Source: JAISJU01 sp031555675
GTDB taxonomy: Bacteria; Bacteroidota; Bacteroidia; Bacteroidales; Paludibacteraceae
Assembly: GCA_031555675.1 (NCBI GenBank)
Contig: JAVBUB010000096.1
Location: 1 to 10,046, forward strand
DNA length: 10,046 nucleotides
Reading direction: 5' to 3'
Of this stretch, positions 1-6,277 are shown one piece after another. The notes beneath the pieces were generated by a model. The model had not been told where the DNA came from. It did not search any database and was given only the letters and a program-made list of their open reading frames with translations. Position numbers and translations under genes: made by a program. Numbering within the stretch: the first letter of the stretch is position 1; every line of letters starts with the position of its first letter.

Positions 1-31
1 AAATAAGCTACAAAACTAATCATTATAAATT

Positions 32-122
32 AATAATTAACAATTAACAATTAAGAATTAATGTATTTGGTCTACAAAACCTGAATTAATTGTCAATTGT
101 TAATTGTTAATTGTTAATTGTT
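32..122. repeat. Inverted repeat of 7-bp AATTGTT units upstream of prfC
   Basis: The right side holds four perfect tandem copies of AATTGTT (95-101, 102-108, 109-115, 116-122). The left side holds four units in the opposite orientation: AACAATT at 39-45 and 46-52, and variants at 32-38 and 53-59. As extended arms, 32-62 and 85-115 pair at 28 of 31 positions by my hand alignment, around a 22-nt loop. The right arm overlaps the proposed -33 region of the prfC promoter. It could form a long AT hairpin or cruciform, serve as a protein-binding array, or be a dispersed repeat; the sequence does not say which. Confidence 0.75.
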
Positions 123-132
123 TGTACCTTTG
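104..132 (+). promoter_or_regulatory. Bacteroidota-type promoter for prfC (-33 TTG, -7 TACCTTTG)
   Basis: TACCTTTG at 125-132 matches the Bacteroidota -7 consensus TAnnTTTG exactly. A TTG at 104-106 lies 18 nt upstream, just under the usual 19-21 nt, and is a possible -33 element. Transcription would begin near 139, giving a leader of only about a dozen bases before the ATG at 152. The promoter probably serves the whole prfC-nim-GNAT cluster, since no other promoter is seen between those genes. Confidence 0.65.
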
Positions 133-151
133 CATCCTCAATTTTTCAGAT

Positions 152-1729
152 ATGACTTTACAGGAAGAAATAAAAAGAAGAAGAACATTTGCCATTATCA
201 GTCACCCCGATGCAGGGAAAACGACTTTGACCGAAAAACTATTGCTTTTTGGAGGTGCCATTCACGTTGCCGGTGCCGTAAAATCCAATAAAATAAAAAA
301 AACAGCTACTTCCGACTGGATGGAGATAGAGAAACAAAGAGGAATCTCTGTAGCTACTTCGGTAATGGGATTCGAATACAATGACTATAAAATCAACATT
401 CTGGATACTCCCGGTCACCAGGATTTTGCCGAAGATACTTTCCGAACTCTTACTGCGGTAGACAGTGTAATTATTGTGATAGACACTGCCAAAGGGGTAG
501 AAACGCAGACCCGTAAACTGATGAGTGTTTGCCGTATGCGCAATACGCCCGTTATTGTTTTTCTCAACAAGATGGACCGCGAAGGTAAAGATCCTTTCGA
601 TTTGCTTGATGAAGTGGAAAGCGAACTTGGAATCAATGTACGTCCGTTGAGCTGGCCTATTAATATGGGCGCAAAATTTAAGGGAGTTTATAATATTTAT
701 GAGCAAAAACTGGATTTATATACACCCAACAAACAGCATATTACCGAATCTGTTGCTTTTGATGACATTAATAATCCGGAACTCGAAAAATATGTAGGTG
801 AAGATGATGCCCGTAAAATACGGGAAGACCTTGAGTTGATCGAGGGCGTTTATGCTCCTTTTGATGTAAATAAGTACCTGGCCGGAGAATTGGCTCCTGT
901 GTTTTTTGGAAGCGCATTGAATAATTTCGGTGTGAAGGAGTTACTCGATTGTTTTGTGGAGATAGCGCCATCACCACTTCCTATCGAATCACAGGAAAGA
1001 AAAGTAGATCCCAATGAAAATAACTTTTCGGGATTTATCTTTAAAATACATGCGAACATGGATCCAAACCATCGTAGTTGTATTGCTTTCGTAAAAATAT
1101 GCTCGGGAAAATTCGAACGAAACATCAATTATAAACATATTCGTCATGGAAAAATGATGAAATTTTCCAATCCTACGGCTTTTATGGCCCAAAAGAAAGA
1201 AACAGTAGATGAGGCTTATGCCGGAGATATTGTTGGCTTGCCGGATACCGGAAATTTTAAAATCGGAGATACATTGACTTCCGGTGAAGAACTTCATTTT
1301 AAAGGATTGCCAAGTTTCTCGCCCGAAATGTTTAAATATATAGACAATGCCGATCCGATGAAAACCAAGCAACTGGAAAAAGGGATCGCGCAATTAATGG
1401 ACGAAGGTGTAGCGCAGTTGTTTGTGAACCAGTTTAACGGACGTAAGATAATCGGAACCGTAGGTCAACTTCAATTTGAAGTAATACAATACCGTTTGTT
1501 GCACGAATATGGTGCACAGTGCCGTTGGGAACCTATATCACTATACAAAGCCTGCTGGATAGAAAGCGATGATCCGGCCGAATTGGAAAACTTTAAAAAA
1601 CGGAAATACCAGTTTCTGGCTAAAGACAAAGAAGGACGAGATGTATTTTTGGCCGATTCCAATTATGTGTTGCAAATGGCGCAAGTTGATTTTAAAAATA
1701 TCAGATTTCATTTTACATCAGAGTTTTAA
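152..1729 (+). CDS. prfC: Peptide chain release factor 3 (RF3), translational GTPase
   Basis: RF3 is a cytoplasmic GTPase that removes class I release factors RF1/RF2 from the ribosome after termination. From the ATG at 152 the protein is 525 residues, close to the 529 of E. coli RF3. G-domain motifs are intact: P-loop SHPDAGKTT (17-25), switch region RGISV (63-67), DTPGH (85-89) and NKMD (139-142), followed by the domain II and III sequence typical of RF3. An in-frame TTG-initiated extension back to 104 is rejected because it would run through the -7 promoter element, and MTLQEEIKRR is a usual RF3 beginning. There is no Shine-Dalgarno sequence, as is common in Bacteroidota. The next gene starts 2 nt after the stop, so the two are probably cotranscribed and translationally coupled. 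Confidence 0.96.
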   Translation: MTLQEEIKRRRTFAIISHPDAGKTTLTEKLLLFGGAIHVAGAVKSNKIKKTATSDWMEIEKQRGISVATSVMGFEYNDYKINILDTPGHQDFAEDTFRTLTAVDSVIIVIDTAKGVETQTRKLMSVCRMRNTPVIVFLNKMDREGKDPFDLLDEVESELGINVRPLSWPINMGAKFKGVYNIYEQKLDLYTPNKQHITESVAFDDINNPELEKYVGEDDARKIREDLELIEGVYAPFDVNKYLAGELAPVFFGSALNNFGVKELLDCFVEIAPSPLPIESQERKVDPNENNFSGFIFKIHANMDPNHRSCIAFVKICSGKFERNINYKHIRHGKMMKFSNPTAFMAQKKETVDEAYAGDIVGLPDTGNFKIGDTLTSGEELHFKGLPSFSPEMFKYIDNADPMKTKQLEKGIAQLMDEGVAQLFVNQFNGRKIIGTVGQLQFEVIQYRLLHEYGAQCRWEPISLYKACWIESDDPAELENFKKRKYQFLAKDKEGRDVFLADSNYVLQMAQVDFKNIRFHFTSEF

Positions 1730-1731
1730 TA

Positions 1732-2214
1732 ATGTCCGAATTCAAGCCCATACGAAGAAAAGACCGGATCTTGAGCGAAGACAAAACTTTGAAATTACTT
1801 GAATCGGGAGAGTACGGTTTTCTGAGTGTAGGAACAGATACAGATGGTTACGCGTATGGCGTGCCACTCAATTTTGTATATGACAAAGAAAGTAATGCTA
1901 TTTATTTTCATTGTGCGCCCGAAGAGCATAAACTGGAGATACTACAGCTAAACAATAAAATTTCTTTTTGTATAGTTGGACACACTCTGCCTGTAGCCAG
2001 TAAATTTACCACCAAATATGAGAGCATAATAGCCTTTGGCGTTGCCAATATACAATTGTCTGACAACGAAAAAAGAGAAGGACTTCTCAAACTTGTGAAA
2101 AAATATAGCCCGGAACATGTAGTAGCCGGTAAAAAATATATTGAAAGCGCCTTTCATCGTACTTTTGTATTTAAACTGCAAGTAGAACATATTGCCGGTA
2201 AAAGCAATGAATAA
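1732..2214 (+). CDS. NimA-like / pyridoxamine 5'-phosphate oxidase-fold flavoprotein
   Basis: This 160-residue protein resembles the 5-nitroimidazole reductase (Nim) branch of the split-barrel FMN-binding pyridoxamine-phosphate-oxidase superfamily. Visible support is the N-terminal pattern RRKDRILSEDKTLKLLE (8-24), the first strands GEYGFLSV (26-33), then YGVPLNFVYD (42-51) and YFHCAPEEHK (58-67), which matches the Nim-type strand followed by a His-Lys segment. Nim proteins are linked to nitroimidazole resistance, but most chromosomal homologues have no proven substrate, so reduction of a nitro compound here is inference. There is no signal peptide, so it should be cytoplasmic. The gene starts 2 nt after prfC and its last 8 nt overlap the acetyltransferase gene, which implies one transcript. 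The family call is solid; the substrate is unknown. Confidence 0.87.
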   Translation: MSEFKPIRRKDRILSEDKTLKLLESGEYGFLSVGTDTDGYAYGVPLNFVYDKESNAIYFHCAPEEHKLEILQLNNKISFCIVGHTLPVASKFTTKYESIIAFGVANIQLSDNEKREGLLKLVKKYSPEHVVAGKKYIESAFHRTFVFKLQVEHIAGKSNE

Positions 2215-2740
2215 TTCCACACTCCCAAATATAAAGATCAGGCCTGAAAATACAGGCGACTTTGATGAAATTTACAATCTGGTAAAAGTAGCTTTCCAAA
2301 CAGCAAAAGTATCGGATGGCGATGAGCAGGATTATGTAATCAAGCTTCGCAATAGCGGTAATTATATTCCGGAATTGGCTTTGGTGGCCGAAATAAACGG
2401 AAAGCTAATTGGCCATATTATGCTGACGAAGCTATATATCGAGAACCTGGAGCGGAAATATGATACACTTTTGGTTGCTCCGCTTTCTGTTGTATTGGAA
2501 TATAGAAACATGAAAATCGGATCACTTCTCATGGAAAAGGCACTTGAAGCTGCCCGTAATATGGGATATCAATCTGCTTTCTTATTGGGAGACCCGGGTT
2601 ATTATTCGAGATTCGGATTCAAACAAGCTTTAGATTTCGGCATACAAAACAAAAATAATTTCCCCCCCGAATACGTTTTGGCTTGCGAATTAATTCCCAA
2701 TTCTTTAAAAGGAATAAGCGGAGAGATTAATTTTTTGTAA
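2207..2740 (+). CDS. GNAT-family N-acetyltransferase, YhbS-like
   Basis: GNAT enzymes move an acetyl group from acetyl-CoA to an amine. From the ATG at 2207 the protein has 177 residues. It starts with the usual first strand (IKIRPENTGDFDEIYNLV), has a central beta strand GKLIGHIMLT, and an acetyl-CoA-loop region YRNMKIGSLLMEKAL (99-113). The GDPGYYSRFGF segment near 128-138 is characteristic of the YhbS group (COG3153). The pyrophosphate loop is degenerate: the usual Q/R-x-x-G-x-G reads R-N-M-K-I-G, with Lys103 in place of the first Gly. An alternative TTG start at 2192 adds five residues but overlaps the upstream gene further, so the ATG is preferred. The acceptor is unknown. The gene overlaps the nim-like gene by 8 nt and is the last of the prfC cluster. 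Confidence 0.88.
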   Translation: MNNSTLPNIKIRPENTGDFDEIYNLVKVAFQTAKVSDGDEQDYVIKLRNSGNYIPELALVAEINGKLIGHIMLTKLYIENLERKYDTLLVAPLSVVLEYRNMKIGSLLMEKALEAARNMGYQSAFLLGDPGYYSRFGFKQALDFGIQNKNNFPPEYVLACELIPNSLKGISGEINFL

Positions 2741-2767
2741 TATAACTACTCAATAAAAAGCGCACAG

Positions 2768-2807
2768 ATTCATTCTTCATGAATAACTAAGATTATGTAT
2801 TAATCTT
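2768..2807 (+). terminator. Two consecutive hairpins downstream of the prfC cluster
   Basis: ATTCAT (2768-2773) pairs with ATGAAT (2779-2784) around a 5-nt loop. AAGATTA (2789-2795) pairs perfectly with TAATCTT (2801-2807) around TGTAT. They lie 28-67 nt after the acetyltransferase stop, where a terminator is expected. Both stems are AT-rich and no clear T-run follows, so they are not classic intrinsic terminators and may instead stabilise the 3' end of the message. Confidence 0.35.
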
Positions 2808-2809
2808 GA

Positions 2810-2941
2810 AATATTCATAGATATTTATTGTTATTCGGGTATTCGGATTAACAAATATTCAAGGCATCAGCAAATTGCAAAGCAATGCAAATCTTGAAGA
2901 AAATATCAACGAATATCTATCAATACCATAAAATAAATATC
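2810..2941. repeat. Inverted repeat of helically phased GATATT-type hexamers, copy 1
   Basis: The left arm has AATATT at 2810, GATATT at 2820 and GTTATT at 2830. The right arm has AATATC at 2902, 2912 and 2936 with AATACC at 2922. Most spacings are exactly 10 bp. The stretch around 2812-2835 matches the reverse complement of about 2902-2925 at roughly 20 of 24 positions by hand. The middle contains a small hairpin, ATTGC-AAA-GCAAT. The same architecture occurs at 7196-7313. It fills most of the gap before the MFS gene, and its function is unknown. Confidence 0.6.
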
Positions 2942-2973
2942 TTATTTTATCATGAGTAACATCAGTTATTGCT

Positions 2974-2981
2974 TACTTTTG
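2974..2981 (+). promoter_or_regulatory. -7 promoter element TACTTTTG for the MFS gene
   Basis: TACTTTTG is an exact match to TAnnTTTG and lies 20 nt before the proposed TTG start at 3002, so the leader would be very short. I see no TTG-type -33 element at the expected distance; TTTAT at 2946-2950 is the nearest T-rich run. The motif overlaps the longest possible reading frame (TTG at 2969), which argues against that upstream start. Confidence 0.55.
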
Positions 2982-3001
2982 CAGGTCTAAATTCATTACC
3001 C

Positions 3002-4210
3002 TTGAAAAAAATAATCTCTTTCATTAAAGCACGGACAACCTTAGGTGTTTTGTTTTCTCTGAGCATGGCTCACATGTTTAACGACATGTTTCAATCGCTG
3101 GTATCGGCTGTTTATCCTATTATAAAAGAAAATTTAGGTCTTTCATTCAGTCAGATCGGTATTATTGTGCTGGTTTACCAAATTTGTGCATCGGTATTTC
3201 AGCCGGCTTTCGGTATATTATTTGATAAAAAACCGAACCCCTGGAATCTTGTCATCGGTACAACTTCTACCATGGTCGGTTTATTGATACTTGCCTATGC
3301 CACTTCTTTTTATTGGGTTATATCGGCCGTTGCTTTTATAGGTTTAGGTTCTTCTATTACACATCCCGAAGCATCACGTTTAACTCATTATGCTTCGAAC
3401 GGCAGACATGGATTGGGACAATCTATTTTTCAGGTGGGTGGAAACCTAGGGAGCGCTATTGGCCCTTTACTGGCCGCATTGATTATTGCTCCGCATGGAC
3501 AGCACTTCATCGTTGTTTTTGCAGCTATCGCTTTCTTTTCGATGATTACCAAAGGGCCGATAATAAGATGGTATAAAGAAAGAATCAAAGCGCTTGATTT
3601 AAAGAAAGGCCATAACGACTCTGTCCATGATATTGGACTTTCGAAAAATAAAATTTATTTTTCGTTGACAATACTGCTGGTACTCATTTTTTCGAAATAT
3701 ATTTATCTGGCAGGACTTACCAATTATTATACTTTCTACCTGATTGAGAAATTTGATGTAACCACTCGTCAGTCACAATTCTTTTTATTTGCACTCCTGT
3801 TTGCTTCTGCTGTTGGTACTTTATTGGGAGGTCCGCTGGGCGATCGTTTCGGACGCAAATATGTAATTTGGTTTTCTATCCTCGGTACAGCTCCTTTTTC
3901 TATTTTAATGCCTCATGCCAATCTTTTCTGGACGTGTGTATTGAGCATTATCATCGGCTTAGTGATTTCATCTGCTTTTTCTGCTATATTGGTATATGCA
4001 CAGGAATTGTTACCGACTAAAGTAGGATTGATCTCCGGACTTTTCTTTGGATTGGCATTTGGTATCGCAGGCATTGCTGCGGCTGTATTAGGCGGTATTG
4101 CCGATGCAAAGGGAATTGAATATGTATATAAATTTTGCGCTTATATGCCTTTGCTGGGATTTGTAGCTGCTTTCTTGCCAAACGTAAAACCCAATAGAGG
4201 GAAGGCTTGA
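3002..4210 (+). CDS. fsr: MFS exporter, fosmidomycin-resistance (Fsr) family
   Basis: This is an inner-membrane major facilitator protein, about 402 residues from the TTG at 3002, close to the 406 I recall for E. coli Fsr. It tracks remembered Fsr sequence along its length: KARTTLGVLF near the N-terminus, GRHGLGQSIFQVGGN (from residue 134), LIFSKYIYLAG, the cytoplasmic loop motif GDRFGRKYV (from about 280), and SAILVYAQELLP followed by SGLFFGLAFGIAG. Hydrophobic stretches throughout fit twelve membrane helices. E. coli Fsr gives resistance to fosmidomycin when overproduced; the natural substrate here is unknown and proton-driven efflux is inferred from the family. The start is uncertain: TTG 3002 fits the promoter and the family alignment, TTG 2969 lies in the promoter, and ATG 3065 would cut into helix 1. 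It appears monocistronic. Confidence 0.9.
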   Translation: MKKIISFIKARTTLGVLFSLSMAHMFNDMFQSLVSAVYPIIKENLGLSFSQIGIIVLVYQICASVFQPAFGILFDKKPNPWNLVIGTTSTMVGLLILAYATSFYWVISAVAFIGLGSSITHPEASRLTHYASNGRHGLGQSIFQVGGNLGSAIGPLLAALIIAPHGQHFIVVFAAIAFFSMITKGPIIRWYKERIKALDLKKGHNDSVHDIGLSKNKIYFSLTILLVLIFSKYIYLAGLTNYYTFYLIEKFDVTTRQSQFFLFALLFASAVGTLLGGPLGDRFGRKYVIWFSILGTAPFSILMPHANLFWTCVLSIIIGLVISSAFSAILVYAQELLPTKVGLISGLFFGLAFGIAGIAAAVLGGIADAKGIEYVYKFCAYMPLLGFVAAFLPNVKPNRGKA

Positions 4211-4256
4211 AAAAACATGTTACTTTATTGCCATAAAAGTAAAAATCTTATTCATA

Positions 4257-4287
4257 TTGCATTTGAGTGATTTATTAAATATATTTG
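4257..4287 (+). promoter_or_regulatory. Promoter for the DUF1622 gene (-33 TTG, -7 TATATTTG)
   Basis: TATATTTG (4280-4287) matches TAnnTTTG exactly. TTG at 4257-4259 lies 20 nt upstream, within the normal 19-21 nt for Bacteroidota promoters. Transcription would start near 4294, giving a leader of about 50 nt. This is the best-spaced promoter in the window and indicates that the DUF1622 gene can be expressed independently of the MFS gene. Confidence 0.6.
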
Positions 4288-4342
4288 AATGATATTTTCG
4301 AGATAAGAATTTTAATCTATCATTTAAACTTATTTACAGATC

Positions 4343-4702
4343 ATGCTTACCTATTTTCTCAGCACATTGGCCTACATTATCAGCATCGCCAGTATATTGA
4401 TAATTGCTTATGGTGTGATAGTGTGCATCATACAGTTTTTCAGAAACGAGTTGGGAAGAATTTCTCAAAAATTTTCTAAAAAGAATCTTCAACGAATGCG
4501 GATTGATCTTAGTGCTTACCTGCTACTTGGGCTGGAATTCCTGATCGCATCCGATATTATTGAAACAGTATTGAAACCGGGAAAAGAAGAATTGATACTG
4601 TTGGGTGTGATGGTTGTATTGAGAACTGTATTATCTGTATTTCTGAACAAAGAAATAAAAGAGATTGTGCAGGACGAAGATAACGCAAATCCGGTAAAGT
4701 AA
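4343..4702 (+). CDS. DUF1622 family small membrane protein
   Basis: This 119-residue protein begins with a long hydrophobic helix (about residues 2-33, LSTLAYIISIASILIIAYGV and onward), then a basic loop (FFRNELGRISQKFSKKNLQ). The conserved segment RIDLSAYLLLGLEFLIASD followed by IIETVLKP is the hallmark of DUF1622. A further hydrophobic stretch (LILLGVMVVLRTVLSVFL) and an acidic tail follow. This suggests three membrane helices in the inner membrane. The biochemical role of the family is not known to me. The ATG at 4343 is the natural start, about 49 nt after the predicted transcription start. The gene is convergent with ada, with only 52 nt between the stop codons, and has no obvious functional link to its neighbours. 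Confidence 0.87.
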   Translation: MLTYFLSTLAYIISIASILIIAYGVIVCIIQFFRNELGRISQKFSKKNLQRMRIDLSAYLLLGLEFLIASDIIETVLKPGKEELILLGVMVVLRTVLSVFLNKEIKEIVQDEDNANPVK

Positions 4703-4754
4703 TCAATCCTCTTTCAGGCTCCTCCCGAGGTTGGCGCGGTTCTATAAACCATGC
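4703..4754. other. Short convergent spacer between the DUF1622 gene and ada
   Basis: Fifty-two bases separate two stop codons that face each other. The stretch is GC-richer than other intergenic DNA here, with CTCCTCCCGAGG and GGCGCGG. A tight CCTC-CC-GAGG inverted repeat has too small a loop and no T-run, so I do not call a terminator, although a shared bidirectional one would be expected here. Confidence 0.3.
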
Positions 4755-5801
4755 CTATTTGGATTGAATATTTGCGACCTCAAGTTCCAATAATTTTTTC
4801 TTTCTCCAAATACCTCCGCCATAACCGGTAAGAGTTCCATCTGCTCCGATAATCCTGTGGCAAGGTAAAATAATGGAAATCTTATTTTTTCCGTTTGCAT
4901 TGGCAATAGCTCTTACAGCAGACGGTTTACCCAACAGTTCGGCTTGTTTTCCATATGTTGTCGTAGAGCCATAAGGTATTTGCAGTAGCCCAAGCCATAC
5001 TTGTTTCTGAAATTCCGTACCTACTAAATCCAAAGGAAGGTCAAACTCATGAAGTTCCCCTTTAAAATATTGTTCCAGTTGTTTCCGGAGCATATCAAAA
5101 TAAACATTTTCACCTTGTACCAGCGGTGCTTGAAAGAAAATAGCCAGTTGTTTTAATTCAGTTTCAAGTAATTTGTAATCTGCGTATTCTAACATGCAAA
5201 CTCCTTTATCGGTTGCACCCGCTATCATTGTACCCAATTCCGTTTCAATATGGGTTATGTTAACAATGCGCTTATTTTTACTATGAAGAGGTAAAACCCC
5301 AATAATATTTTTGAACATGCTATTAAAATCACTTAAAGAGTCGTAACCGGATTCATGGGCGATATCTGTTACGTTTTGATCCGACTGAAAACGTTGAAAA
5401 GTATTATTGATCCGATACATTTTTTGGTAAGCGTGAAATGTCAGTTTGTAATTTTTCAAAAACCACCGGCGAACTTGATTTGGGTCTAATTCCAGCGCTT
5501 TAAGGTCGGCATCTTTTATTTTAACCGTAGGATTATCTTCCATATATTTCAATAACCGGTTAATGTTTGAAGGGGGATTTCCCAATTTCTCCAACGGTTT
5601 ACATACTTTGCATGGTCTATAGCCATTGAGCATGGCCTCTTTCGCCGAAGGAAAAAATTCGACATTTTCTAACTTGGGCTTGCCAGGACAGGTTGGACGA
5701 CAAAATATACCGGTTGTTTTTACACCTACAACAAATACACCTTCAAAAGAGCTATCCCTCTCAATAAACGCTTTATAAAATATTTCTCTTTCAGTTTCCA
5801 T
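4755..5801 (-). CDS. ada: Ada: bifunctional DNA alkyl-transferase and transcriptional activator
   Basis: Ada removes methyl groups irreversibly from phosphotriesters (N-terminal domain) and O6-methylguanine/O4-methylthymine (C-terminal domain), and the methylated protein activates alkylation-response genes. The 348 residues match the 354 of E. coli Ada. The zinc site has Cys34 and Cys38 (GIFCRPTCPGKP) and Cys64 and Cys67 (RPCKVC); Cys34 corresponds to the acceptor Cys38 of E. coli. An AraC-type helix-turn-helix region covers about 84-180 (NVTDIAHESGYDSLSDFNSM). The methyltransferase domain has LPCHRIIGADGTLTGYGGG with acceptor Cys314. All catalytic cysteines are present, so it should be active. 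It stands alone on the minus strand, divergent from the pilin operon and separated from it by 476 bp, with no alkB or alkA nearby in the window. Autoregulation is known in E. coli; no Ada box could be recognised here. Confidence 0.96.
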   Translation of the reverse strand: METEREIFYKAFIERDSSFEGVFVVGVKTTGIFCRPTCPGKPKLENVEFFPSAKEAMLNGYRPCKVCKPLEKLGNPPSNINRLLKYMEDNPTVKIKDADLKALELDPNQVRRWFLKNYKLTFHAYQKMYRINNTFQRFQSDQNVTDIAHESGYDSLSDFNSMFKNIIGVLPLHSKNKRIVNITHIETELGTMIAGATDKGVCMLEYADYKLLETELKQLAIFFQAPLVQGENVYFDMLRKQLEQYFKGELHEFDLPLDLVGTEFQKQVWLGLLQIPYGSTTTYGKQAELLGKPSAVRAIANANGKNKISIILPCHRIIGADGTLTGYGGGIWRKKKLLELEVANIQSK

Positions 5802-5997
5802 TGTTTTATTTCAATTTTAGGTAATCTTCCATTTTTGATAATTCGGATTTCAAATATGCAGTGTGCGGTAAATATTCATTCATGTTCTCTTTTTTATTTT
5901 ACCTCAAAGATTACAACTATTTTTGATATATTTTCATTATTAATGCAAATCAGGAGTTGAATGCAAAAACAAAAACCATGCAGCTAAGTCTATTCCT

Positions 5998-6019
5998 GTC
6001 TTTTTTCCGTCTTTTTTCC
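5998..6019. repeat. Tandem 11-bp duplication GTCTTTTTTCC
   Basis: Two perfect, adjacent copies of GTCTTTTTTCC (5998-6008 and 6009-6019), followed by GG. Each contains a run of six T. It could be a slippage product, and no function is evident. It lies mid-way between ada and the pilin gene. Confidence 0.7.
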
Positions 6020-6142
6020 GGAATAAGAATCATTAATAAGTTCATCCAAAAGGGCAAAAATACTTCTTGTCCTAAATCTTTAGTTTTACGGGTAATGCAA
6101 ATTTTCATATAGTTAAATATTAAAGTTTTTGCAAAAGAACAT

Positions 6143-6166
6143 ATTTTTCATTTCAAAATGAAAAAT
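6143..6166. promoter_or_regulatory. 24-bp near-perfect palindrome upstream of the filament operon
   Basis: ATTTTTCATTT (6143-6153) and AAATGAAAAAT (6156-6166) are perfect complements around a central CA. The site lies about 80 bp upstream of the pilin -7 element. The position and dyad symmetry suit a dimeric regulator, but AT-rich palindromes arise easily by chance in DNA of this composition, so the regulatory role is inference. Confidence 0.4.
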
Positions 6167-6218
6167 TCTATTTATAGAACATTGATTCACAAAACAAAAC
6201 CTAAAACATAACCGTTTA

Positions 6219-6253
6219 TTTGTTTCATATATCAAAAAAAAAATGTAGATTTG
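6219..6253 (+). promoter_or_regulatory. Promoter of the pilin/filament operon (-7 TAGATTTG)
   Basis: TAGATTTG at 6246-6253 matches TAnnTTTG exactly, and TTTG at 6219-6222 could be the -33 element with a 23-nt spacer, slightly longer than the usual 19-21. Transcription from about 6260 would give a leader of roughly 18 nt before the ATG at 6278. A run of ten A residues fills much of the spacer. Confidence 0.6.
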
Positions 6254-6277
6254 CCAACTAATAAAAAATATTTAAAA

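Larger units (their letters stand above)
5802..6277. other. AT-rich divergent intergenic region, ada to pilin
   Basis: No convincing coding frame lies in these 476 bases; the longest plus-strand ATG frame I traced (from 5857) runs only about 34 codons. The region must carry the ada promoter to the left and the filament-operon promoter to the right. It holds a tandem duplication of GTCTTTTTTCC, a 24-bp palindrome and the pilin -7 element, listed separately. GTAATCTT (5821-5828) and its complement AAGATTAC (5907-5914) bracket the ada leader as a spaced inverted pair. The ada promoter itself is not clear. Confidence 0.6.

Noticed and set aside
104..151. N-terminal extension of RF3 from a TTG at 104
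   Set aside because: It would translate through the repeat and the -7 promoter element, ahead of the expected transcription start, and adds residues not found in RF3.
2969..3001. TTG start for the MFS transporter at 2969
   Set aside because: It lies upstream of and across the TACTTTTG promoter element; the TTG at 3002 aligns with the start of Fsr homology.
4285..4479. 64-codon plus-strand frame overlapping the DUF1622 gene
   Set aside because: It is His/Tyr-rich without family features and shares its DNA with the well-supported DUF1622 frame; treated as a shadow.
4703..4754. GC-rich spacer as a tRNA fragment or intrinsic terminator
   Set aside because: No cloverleaf arms could be drawn; the only inverted repeat has a 2-nt loop and no T-run.
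5857..5961. Small peptide frame from ATG 5857 between ada and the pilin gene
   Set aside because: About 34 codons, biased composition, no recognisable motif, and located in a divergent promoter region.
6055..6062. Minus-strand TATTTTTG as an ada promoter
   Set aside because: It matches TAnnTTTG, but there is no -33 element at the right spacing and the leader would be about 250 nt. A second candidate (5905-5912, AATCTTTG on the minus strand) misses the first T. Neither is convincing.
6251..6277. TTG start for the pilin at 6251
   Set aside because: The TTG is the end of the -7 element TAGATTTG. ATG 6278 gives a normal eight-residue class III leader.
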